Assembly (NCBI GenBank): GCA_025201765.1
Contig: MU623401.1
Span: forward strand, 62,001 to 126,000
Direction of reading: 5' to 3'
Source of the DNA: Daldinia sp. FL1419
Taxonomy: Eukaryota; Ascomycota; Sordariomycetes; Xylariales; Hypoxylaceae
DNA: 64,000 bases
Numbering within the stretch: position 1 is the first letter of the stretch; every line of letters begins with the position of its first letter. The notes under the pieces were generated by a model, which did no database searches, was not told where the DNA came from, and saw only the letters and a list, made by a program, of their open reading frames with translations. The position numbers and the translations under genes were made by a program. Positions 46,781 to 57,100 of the stretch are shown in pieces.

Positions 46781-47938
46781 TTTCTTTTTTTAGCTAGCTC
46801 CATATAATCTGATCGATTTCGGGTATTGAGCATGGGTAGAAATCGGATCCGGAGAGCCAATACTCTTAATTATACTAGTCGTATGCCCCTTTAAGGTACT
46901 ATATGGGCATAACTGCACACTCCACTTATACAGACGAACCAAGACATCGTAAATACCCGATAGATACCCCAAGTAGTCTTCTAGGGACGATATATAAGGA
47001 TTAACTAATCAGAGTTGAAATGGAGCGTGTCTCTCGCAACTCGAGAAATAGAGCAAATAGAGTAAAATACCTAGTGTGCATCAAAAAGTTCCCATGATTC
47101 GACCGAAATTAGAAAAGTACTAATTAGTGTATTAATCAGCTAAGAGGTAGATCCGGACCAAAGAGAGAGATATTCCCGCTTCACATAATAAGTTAGCATT
47201 AGAGACTTAGAGTCGTATAATTCCTCCAATGAGATAGAGATTTACCTTTAGTTATATCACAACAACTCCTCATTACTAATTCCTAATACGTAACTGCAAC
47301 TCTATAACCTAATTATAGTTTTAGACGCTTGAGTAGAAGTTAGCATAGTTTCCTTATTATTATTAACTAACTCTTCTTAACTTTAACCCTTTTAATAAGC
47401 CAATAAGACACAACGAATCCTTATTCCCAAGAGCTGCGTCTTCGTGTAGTTAAGCGTCAGCATAACTACAACATAAGAAACCCACTCCCGACCAAGAAAA
47501 TGACTTTATGTCCCACAGGAAAGGGACAATATGTCCATATTATACCTTTAATCATAAGGGTTTGGTAAGATTTACGTTGACGAGACCAGCTCAATTGGTA
47601 GAATAAGTTGGCATACTTGAACCATGTAAAACACGGTTCTTAAAATAGTAGCAACTAGCTGCGCTGTCTGAATTTACATGATCTGTCAGTTAAAGAAAAA
47701 AGAGTCTTACATAAGCAACCTTTTCGGAGGTAGGTATTTAGTATAGGTACCTAACGGTTAGGTAGTTTATCCCTTCCAATCGGTTATTGGAGACGTTAGG
47801 TACCTTCTTGGAACTTACGTTCTATTATTATGATTCTTCACCTTTTCTAACTATTTCATTTTATAATTTACCTATATAAGAAAGTCAAATCTAATAGTAA
47901 TTCCTATCAGATACCCAACCGTATCCTATCATCCCTGA
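46781..47938. other. AT-rich intergenic stretch
   Basis: AT-rich, stop-dense sequence upstream of the TIR-like gene. A tRNA A-box-like word, CAGCTCAATTGGTAGA, is at about 47588-47603 with no recognisable tRNA fold. TAGGTACCTA words cluster at about 47729-47802. No gene is seen. Confidence 0.6.
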
Positions 47939-49075
47939 TTTTGTCCATTGGCCTTTCCCCGAGAAACCCCTACCCAAGCCTTGGGAAGATCTAACCTAGC
48001 AGCTAGTAACCCACGCCTCCGCGCCGATTCTACCAACGACCTACCCCGTGCCTGTTGCGCTGTTACAGCGCAGTTAGTAGGACTCGAGGAAGGCCATATC
48101 ATGCCCAACACTGCTCAACCATGGTTAAAAGCCAATCGAATGCGCCGATTTATTACTGCGGAAACGCCAAGCGCCATCCACAACGCTGCAAGTAATAAAA
48201 TCCAGGTTCGCCGCGACGTTCGTAAGTTGTGGGATAATAATGTCCTTGTCCTTGTACCAAAGCCCGATGCCGCAGATCAAAGCCGATACAAATTAACATC
48301 GCATCTCTTTGCCTTTCTAGATCAACATATCAGCATATATACAGAAGCGCACATTTTATTTCACAATCGCCCATGCTTGCCAATTCCTCATGTTCCTATC
48401 GAAATGTTGTTCGCTCGGTTTGCTCGGGCTCTTTTTACCAATGGTGTTATTAAGATATTTGCCGACAATCCTAAGGACGAAGTATATTCTGTACTACTCC
48501 TTCAACAAAATGAGCAGGGTGCGCGGGAACTAACGCAACAAACGCTACCTCTGAATAAACTACGTGATCTACTTTCCAAAGAAACTGCTGTTCGGGGGGC
48601 TGCTAGCAACAAACGTGATCATAGCCAGATTTCCAAAAGCCACAACCAGGTTGGAAAGTTTGATGAAGAGTCTGATGAAGAGTCTGATGAAGAGGCCGAT
48701 GAATATAACGCTGGGCTCTTGCGTAGAAATCGGATCTTTTCGATACGGACTGGGCAGATAGAACCGGATAGTGATAGCGATTCTGAATATTCTATCTAGA
48801 TATCACCCGTAAACGCCGCGCCCACCAACTTGACTTTCTCAACACGGACTGGGCAGATGGAGCCTAATAGCGATAGTGACAGTGATAATGACAGTAACGA
48901 TGATGGAAGTAAGGTTGAGTCCGATAACGACGATACTTTTAGCAACTATTGTCTATTCTTTGGCAATAAAGATAACGATAATAACAGGACTTCTGGGGAG
49001 AGTGATCTCGAACCCGACCCTCCAGTTCCAGACATCAATACGAAGCCCAATTTGCCTTACCCGCCTACTAGGTAA
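47939..49075 (+). pseudogene. HNH-nuclease-like gene, interrupted
   Basis: One reading frame runs from just after a TGA (47936) to 49075, broken by a single in-frame TAG at 48797-48799. The first part contains RACCAVTAQ...EGHIMP, W and N residues, then NKIQVRRDVRKLWDNNVLVLVPK. This is the pattern of fungal HNH_2-type nucleases: CxxTG-like start, HI.P, W...N, and a terminal D...F...PK block. No ATG precedes this motif; the first ATG is at 48101, inside it. The N-terminal region normally found in these proteins is missing. The C-terminal part is Asp/Ser/Glu-rich. It contains three 12-bp repeats (DEES) at about 48660-48695 and a copy of a segment (RTGQIEP.SDSDS at 48746 and RTGQMEP.SDSDS at 48845) offset by 99 bp in frame. 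It is probably a decayed, formerly transposon-linked or defence-like gene. Confidence 0.6.
48746..48890 (+). repeat. In-frame tandem duplication, 99-bp period
   Basis: CGGACTGGGCAGAT followed by an Asp/Ser-rich coding segment occurs at 48746 and again at 48845 with about 80% identity over roughly 40 bp. The offset of 99 bp keeps the reading frame. The TAG at 48797 lies between the two copies. Confidence 0.7.
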
Positions 49076-49188
49076 TCCCAATCCCGTTCTAGACTTGTCT
49101 ATGTCTGTAGCGGTTGGAAAGTTATCAACTAAGTTTATAGTGTCAATACACAATCATCCGTCAGCTGCTGGAGGACTTCGGGATACAT

Positions 49189-49541
49189 TATCGTCGTAGC
49201 AAAGCATACCGTTACTGGGAACTGTCGTCTGGACCATGCGAATGGCCGTTGTTTATCGTCTTGGATTAATTTGACCCTAGGCAGGACATGTTCCTCACCG
49301 TTAAAAGACCCCCCAAGAACTTTTGCCTTCGTGCTATATCCGCCTAACGTAGCCAAGTCACTACCATTCGGGTCCCATTGCAAAGACCGTTGCCGGGATC
49401 TAGGTTCCGTAGCGTCATGATAAGAACGCCGACTTTGAGCTTTAGTTTGGCTGGCGGCATCCCTTCTGGCTGTAGGCCCTGAACAATCTCTATCGGGGTT
49501 TCTTCATCGCGTTGATCCTCCGTCTGGATTTGCGCAAGGTC
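49189..49541 (-). pseudogene. PIF1/Helitron-type helicase remnant, frameshifted
   Basis: Two minus-strand frames together read as the C-terminal part of a PIF1-like helicase as carried by Helitron transposons. Frame A (49541-49344) contains PPAKLKLKVGVLIMTLRNLD and PGNGLCNGTRMVVT. It ends at a TAG. Frame B (49383-49189) continues with KVLGGSFNGEEHVLPRVKL and SRRQFPVTVCFATTI, the segment that normally precedes NKSQGQ. The frames are offset by one base near 49340-49380, and the sequence diverges right after FATTI. It is therefore a truncated, frameshifted transposon fragment. The family call comes from recognised motifs (LRNLDP.NGLCNGTR and QFPV...FA.TI). Confidence 0.68.
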
Positions 49542-49605
49542 TGTGAATCATGTTAGACAGTACTAGGTAGGTACTTTCCGTAAGAAAGAATGAGTAGATA
49601 TATTC

Positions 49606-49980
49606 TCAAATTGGGAAGAAGCAGGGGTCAAGTATAGGTAGTTCCGATCGTGAGCTGGAGTTGCTATTCAAGCTGTTCTCCGCTTCGACCACATCGGCCA
49701 GTTGTAAATCCTCTCCCTCTTCAAGGTCAAGAGGAGATACTTCCTTAGAACTAGGTTTTGTAATTCCCTTAAGCACAAGGGAAGAGCATTCGACTTTGAC
49801 AGGTACAGCAATCGGTCTATCTCGGCCGTCAAGACCTGACAATGGCGGTGATTGGGCGACCCCGGTTAGAAGGAGGTTCGTTAGGGCAGTCGTTCCAGTC
49901 AGAAGCACTGCTCCAAGGGCCTTCCGTTTCCAGCATTGCTTGGGCCCAGGACTGGCAACCCTTATTATCAGTAAAAGTTT
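49606..49980 (-). other. Possible exon of unknown protein
   Basis: An open minus-strand frame of about 120 codons starts upstream of 49908. It has a short hydrophobic stretch (ALGAVLLTGTTALTNLLLTG) and then an acidic Ser-rich end finishing at 49606. It has no ATG start and no recognised domain. It may be a downstream exon of the decayed gene at 50015-50367, but I found no splice pair that joins them in frame. Confidence 0.3.
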
Positions 49981-50014
49981 CTATAACTTATAACATAACA
50001 TAACAACGACTCAC

Positions 50015-50367
50015 ATCATCAAGCGGATATTCATCGAATTCTTGGTCTAAGAGCCAAGCGTCCGACGGTATTCTCGCTGGGTTATAACCCAGGTCTCAGG
50101 GACGGAGTCGCAAAGGCATAGCCCTAGTCCTTCGGATGCTGTGAGCTGGCGTCTGGCTTTTATCCGCCAACAATCCTTAAAGTCCACATTGTTAATGCCA
50201 TCTTTAGTTCGACAGACCCAATAGCAAGCAAATTCATTATTATTAAAAACATGAAATTCTTCAGCAGCTTTCATTTCCCTGCGCGTTCGACAGATCCCTG
50301 CGCGCTCGGGAGGGAACAAATCCCGGTGCAAGGGGTGATCGAAGCTCCGAGAAGCTAGGTCCCAGGC
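50015..50367 (-). pseudogene. Frameshifted fragment of an unknown fungal gene
   Basis: The minus strand from 50367 reads WDLASRSFDHPLHRDLF, then FHVFNNNEFACYWVCR and DFKDCWRIKARRQLTASEG. All are protein-like and rich in conserved-looking aromatic and Cys residues. Near 50085-50100 the reading moves to another frame, giving LGYNPARIPSDAWLLDQEFD and ending at a plausible donor (GATGAT then GTGAGT) at 50015. The two halves fit together if one base has been lost. No ATG start is visible. I do not recognise the family. Confidence 0.45.
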
Positions 50368-51100
50368 GGGGGGGAGGAGTCAAGGGCGAATGCTACCGAT
50401 AGAAAATAAGGTAAGGAAGAAAAGGATATAACTTCAGGGGAAAAGAATGAACTATATATTTGAAGATGACGTTAAAAGCACTATTTGATAGTTATATTTA
50501 CAGACAAGACACATAAGGTGGTTACGGAGAGACTTACAAAACGGTCCATTGGAAAGATGAAGACAGTGTATTATTTATTATATTTTATCTAACACACTAC
50601 TATGAGGTCCTTACGTTTTTGGCCAACCTTACGCACTACGAAACATATCTCAAGGTAGGTAACTTTATATCTCATTACTTGAAACTACCAACGATACAAG
50701 ACGGTCACCATTAAGCAACTACCAAGTCAAATTCATTAATGGAAAAGCCATAATCATCATTATTACTAAGTGGATCCTATTCTACACATTGCTGCGTTGA
50801 GAAGGATTTCGGTAAAGTCTCGAGCGGATCGGCTAACGCCGACGGCCTGCACTCCGTCGACGAAGCTCTCACAAGAATCCATATACCGAATACCACGCGG
50901 GAATCTCACTTCACCCAATGCCTCGAAATGTCGTAAAGGGGAAAAAAATAGCATGCGCACTCCACCCCCATCCTCGTTTTCTATGCTGTATAAGACCAAT
51001 GTAATCGTGACGTGAAAGTATGGTGTGGCTGTCTTGGTTTTTTTTGGGTCTTTTTTTTTTTTTTTGCTTCGTGAATTCTATGATCCGACTCGGTCATCCT
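50368..51100. other. Intergenic, 3' flank of tom1
   Basis: No supported gene. There is a poly-T run at about 51049-51065 close to the tom1 stop codon. The open frames at 50766-51015 lie on both strands and have no domain. Confidence 0.65.
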
Positions 51101-54100
51101 TTAGGCGAAACCGAAGTAGTCGCTACCAGCTGTAATGGCTTTAAGAACTTGCTTACGGAGAATGTCATAGCTCTCATATTCGGGGAGATCGAGCTCTACA
51201 AGGTCGTTAGTAAATTATATCATTCTGAGGATAAACGGGTGAATACTTACGATTGAAGCACGTATGAGAGCTTGGCAGACGGTCTTTGTTTCCGTAATCG
51301 CGATGTATGTTAAATCGATTAACCCCATTCATTCCTTCAAGCTCTTTAAAGCCATTAAGAGGCACTTTGCTGGTACCCGTGACGAATTGTAGAAGTTTAG
51401 CGCGTTCTTCCTTATCGAATGACCTGACCGCGCGCCAGAACCACTGGATCTGCGGGGAGGAAGGAGAGTAGTTGTGGTATTCCGTGTTGCTCTTCCAATC
51501 ATCGATATCAATTACCGGTAGACCGGAAATCAACAGCTCTAGCTCCTGTTCGTTGAAAATAGATATGAGCTCGGCTGGGATGATTTCGTGGAAGCCTGTC
51601 CATATGTTAGCTTAAGTTTCGAAAATATCGAGGTGTTCAATATCTTACCCTTCAAGAAATTCTCCATCTGGTCTTTGACCGATGTAAGTAGCTTGTGTTC
51701 GACTACTAAGCGCACATATTCGTGCTTGTTTTCTTCCGTTACAGGCACGTTACGACCATTCTCGATGAGATCGTGGATCTTGGTGACACCAAACTCATCA
51801 TCCTCGACCGAAAACGTCTCAGTGATAATATCAGTGATGTCGTTATTCAGCATCCACGAGAGCGATTTGTAGTAGTCGGGATCGAATGATTCCATATCCT
51901 TGACTGAGACTGGCTTGCCTAGAATTCGCTTGTAGACCGCACGGCTGAAATAGCACTCAAGCAGTCGACCCTCATACAGGGCTTTGCCAATGATTCTTCC
52001 GATGAACTTGAAAAACATGAGATGCTCATCGTTGATACCGCTGAGCTTGTTGGGGTGGAAAGTCGTCCGGTCACTTGAAACGGGTACGAATAGCGCATAA
52101 TTGGCGTCAAACATTTGTCGCGAGAGAACCTGGAACCATTCTCTGGTGACGCCACCAGCATCTACACCCTCTTCGCCATGGAATCTAATGCTTAATTTTC
52201 CGAACTTCATCTCCTCGCCTGTCTTGAAGTATAGTGACCTGAAGGAATCATGGAAAACCTGGTCTCGGCGAACCTGCAGTTGTAATAATGGATGTGGCCG
52301 TTGACCGGGATGTTGCTTGTTATGAACGCTACGGTTGAACCAGCTGCGCTTATTGTCGAACTCGAGAACCTTGGGATTCTTGACAAGATGCGAAAAGGTA
52401 CCTTTCATTAGGGATGGGTTGTTGCGGACAAGTTCGTTCAGGATCCGACGATGCTCTTCTGTGAAGGTGAAGAATAGACCCGCCAAGTGGGATTCTGGTT
52501 GCGGGCTCGTAAGAACCATTTCCTTGGCCTGGCTCTGTGAAGCTGATTCATTTTGAGCAGTATCCTTGCAGACAACCATGAGAGCTTCAATCAAAGGAAG
52601 AAGAATGGTCGCTACATTTAGTAAGCTGTCGCGTTGACGAATTGCGCTTAGACAGGCGCTAAGCTTTTCCCATAAGGCGTTGAAGGTTAGGTTGCGGTAG
52701 AGAGTAGCGAGGAAATCTTGTCTCGCAGTATTATCAGAATCAAAACCTTCTGTTGCATCCGACCGCTTTTGGGCGAATAGGTGGTCGAGAGCTGTTAGAA
52801 CTCGAAGAAGCTTGTTTTGGTCGGAAGCACCAGGAGAAAACTTGGCTAAAGCGACTCCCTGGATCTCAGTGCCCGAAGCGGCGTTTTGAATGTGCGGTAA
52901 TAACTCGTCCAAGTGAACGACAATCTTCTCACTTAGGAGCTGGGCCTGACGAGCCAGCTCTTCACCAAACACCAACATAGCCCCGGGAATTACGGAAAGG
53001 TTCTTGATAGCCGACAGCGTTTCCTTGAAAGTCTTTGAGCTGCACTCTCGAGCCACAAAAATCTTGATAATGAGTGTTAAGTTGTGGAATGGTATAACGG
53101 GTGGGTGTAACTGTTTGATTCGCCTCAGCATCGCCTGCTTTTCTAATGCCTTAGATGATTCGGCATCGGCGGTTGAGGTGCCAGAAGGTCCATTCTCTTC
53201 GGTAGGGCCACCTGACGACCGCTGTTCTCCTGTTTGCTCCGACGTATTCGTGTCATCCCTTGCCGTGGTATCTGCATTATCAGTTATCGTAGCCGAAGGT
53301 TCTGTGGTACTCGTGGCTTGGGTGTCAATTTTCTTGATAGCTTCTGCGGCTTCCTTTTGCTTGCGGTCCAAGGCGAGTAATGGACCGGTTACTCGGCTTA
53401 ATAGTTGTGATAAGCTATCCATAATGGAGGAGCTTTCCATGACAAGATCGCGATCGAGGAGAGCGAGCAAGGAATTGATAGCATACTTGTTTGCCTTCAT
53501 GTCTTTTCCTTTTCCTTTGCGGCTAAGACTCCGCTTGATAGCAGCAATACTGACACCTTCATGCTCAGTAAGGAAGAGAGAAGGTACGTGGATGTTCTGA
53601 TCCGCAAGATAGCAGAGTAGATCGAGACATTGTTGGACAATCAAGAGCGGGGACGTCTCTGAGCTCGCCTGGACGGGACCGGCGCTGCTGATATTTGTGA
53701 ATGTACGCTTCAAGCTTTGGGGAGTCTGAGTTTTGTTGTCGACCTCTCTAGGCTGCTTAGCCTTAATAGAGAGCGAGGCAAAACTTCGTTCGACAGCGTC
53801 CACATCGGTTGAGCCTTCTTGCAAAATCTTGAGCAAATTGCTGACAACATCAAATCGCGTTTGCCGATTTTCGCAGACATCTTTGAATAGTGCTTTCAAA
53901 TAAGTCTCTAGAGACCCGCCCTTCATGTTGATGAACATTAGACGGAGTAAGGTGTAAACACCTGGTTTGTCCAGCATTTGTACAACTGTTCTTCGGTGAG
54001 GCTTGTCTGTCTCGGTTATTCCAGTGGTTTGATCAGCATCTCGCGGTCGGCTGGTACTAGAAGAAGGTATATCGTGATGTGTGACAGGGTTACTGTTTCG

Positions 54101-57100
54101 AACTAGTCGACGCGCCTGAGCTGCAAGATCAGGCGGTAAGGAGTCAATGATATCTGCGCCTTGGTCCATAAGAACTTGTTCACGGAGCGCGGGTGGGAAT
54201 GTCATTAATATACTGGCAGTGTCCATATCCTGAGCCTCAGCTGCTTGGCCCGAGACAGCCGTCTGACGACGCATCTCCTCTCGTTCCCGTCGGCGTTGTT
54301 CTGCTCGCTCTTGTTGAACAATCTCGATGCGGAGGTCGTCTGGTAAAGCATCCAAGAACTCCTGGAATACCTCGGTCTGCTCTCCTGATCCCCCAGGGGC
54401 CTCTCGAGCTTCAGCCCTGCGCGTACTTACTGTCTGGGCAATGACCTCCTCTCTGAACTCCTCGGGAAGCGCCTCTAAATAGTCGGGGTCAATGCCCAAC
54501 TCCGTGACATCTACTCGCTCGCCTCTAATTGTTGTAAATGTGCGTGGTTGGGTGGTGGCCGGCTCGTCTTCCGTTGCGGCTGCTGGCGTGTCCGATGTCT
54601 CCACGCCTTCCATGGCATCTGACTCTCCATGGTCGCCCTCGTCTCCCTCGTGGGTAGTAGTTTGGGATTGAGCTTGTGCTGCAGACTCAGCCGCGGCTCG
54701 TTCACGTTCTTCAGCTTCCTGCTTCTCTCGGGCAGCCTTCTCCTCGGCCTCCTTAGCTTCCCGTTCTTTGATTTCTTCTTCTTCTTCACGCTTCTTACGC
54801 TCCTCCTCCACTTGACGTTGACGCTCTGCTTCCTTAGCTTTAAGCTCCTTCTCGTTCTGGATGGCGGGTGGCACAAGATGCGAAAGGAGCGCTGGTACAA
54901 GACGGTGGGACTTCTCCATATACTGCATCCCGAAGATCATCTTGACTTCTTCCGTCCATCTGGTCATCGTATTTTCAGTTTTGAATGCGCTTGTTTGGCC
55001 AGGCTCTTGGTATGTCTCCCTGCGGTTGTCCGAGCGTGATTCGCGCTGTGTGCTAAATGGGAAAAAGTCGTGTATGTCGCCACGTGGTCCCTGAGTTATC
55101 TGGAAATGGAAAGCGTGTCCGTTACGATGTATCGAAGCCGGAAGAGAAGCTACAAGGTCATTAATAAGGGACATCGGACTATCTAGTGCACTAGCTCCAA
55201 ATAGACTTCCAGGGAATCCTAGTCTAACTAAGCCACCTAGGTGAGGCGGGCGAGGGGATCCATCTCTGCCGGCTTCGCTGCCTCGGCGAAGCAAAGGATT
55301 CAACCCATCTTCATTGCTGCCGGGTCGCGGGTCGTGCCTGTTGCGCCCGAAGCCTCGCGGATCTATATGTGTTAGCCTATTAATGCGTTCTCAAGAATGA
55401 AGGGATACGATATATGTGTATGGGTTAGAGCTTCCACGTACCACCAAAAGCCATCTCTCGAGACCCCATCATGAAGGGGATAGGAGGGAAGGGACTACGG
55501 GCTCCGTGCCGATGTCGGTGAGGGTGACCGAGGATAGCTCCGTGTGGTTCTACCACCAGGGTGTCCCAGCCTAAGCTAGGAGGCCCGGCATCACGAGGCG
55601 GAGCATCATCTTTGAAAGACAAAGATATCAGTCTCTTATAGCTCTACATGTATAATGAGAAGTGGGTAAAGGTGCAAATAACTTACTAGGAAAGTCGTCT
55701 TCGTATGCATATTCATCTTCCATATCATCCTCTTCGTCCTCGTCTTCTGGGTTTCCAATTAGTATGTAGTGCCGCAAGTCGCGCGAAGCGCTTCACTTAC
55801 CATCTTCATTTTCACCTTCCATAAAGCGCTCATTAATAGCGTTAAGCTCGTCCCCATGTTCAAAGTTTTCTTCTTCAATAGCACGCATAATGTTTCCGAA
55901 CCGACCTAATCCATCGACGTCGTCCAATTCTCTAAGCTCGGCGGCTTCCTGGAGATCCTGAGCTTCAGCGTCGTAATCGATTTCTTCTACGTCTTCGTCG
56001 TCATCCTCCTCCTCTTCTTCGTCGTCTGTATCGCTCTCCCATCCCGAAACACCGTCGTCTTCAAGAGGATTGCCCTCGTCGTCGACAATTTCGATACGGT
56101 CTTCCGTTTCGTCCATATCATCGGAGTCGAGTTCATCGGAGTCGCTGCCATCTTCATCATCTTCATCCATGTCGTCATCGTCGTCGTCGTCATCGTCCAT
56201 TGTGACTTCGATGACGCCATGGTCTCCTGATAACCCTTCGATAGGACCCATACCTTCGAGTTCCTCGTCATCGTTTTCGCTAACGTCTTCTTCGCGATCT
56301 TCGGACTCATATCCCAGCTCGTCGTCGTACTCGTCGTCATACATCTCCTCATCATCATCTACGTAAGTTAGCATATTTTATCATCAAGAGGAAGATGTGA
56401 ACACGTACCATCATCCGAATCTTCTGAGTAGTCTTCATCCCGATCCCTACCAGGCTCGAGCATGCCAAGAGCCGAGTTTCGATAAAGATCAGGAGTCTCT
56501 TCCCGATCATCATCGATGTCCGAGAGGGAACTTGCGGAAAACGTCTCCTCATCAACATTTTCTTGGGTTGGGGTATCAGGGAGGATATTAGAATGACTAA
56601 GATGAATAGCGGTGCTAGTTAGTATTTGCAGCACACGAAGAATATGCTTAATTGTTCCCTTTACGGATGGGAAGGCGAGATCGATGTCCGCAATAGAGGA
56701 GGTAAGCGCGGAAAGGTAGCCCTTTTCGTACATGAGACGTCGAATTTGGGCTCGTGATCTTTCGACGGGGTCGAGAGTATTTCGAGACGATGCAGGTGAG
56801 TCCTTATCCAAGTCGCCCATCATTATATGCATGACTTCTGCTAGGGCTAGCATTCTTGAGTATCGGCTACCAAACGGTTCATTGGACGTAGCAGCATCCT
56901 TGTAGGATTTGAGCGCCATATCCAAGACGAACTTTCGTACGAACAGTAGGTCCGGTTCATCATCGTAATCATATTTATCTCGGCCCTGCTCAATGGGCTT
57001 CTCTCCTGTCTTGCTCATAAGGGAGACTAGGAGATTTAGCGCCTGTACGGAGGTAGCATATCTCTTTTTACCCATAACCGTGTCCGGAATACTCTCTATG

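Noticed and set aside
56070..56366. Plus-strand Ser-rich open frame opposite tom1
   Set aside because: Antisense shadow of the acidic hinge of Tom1.
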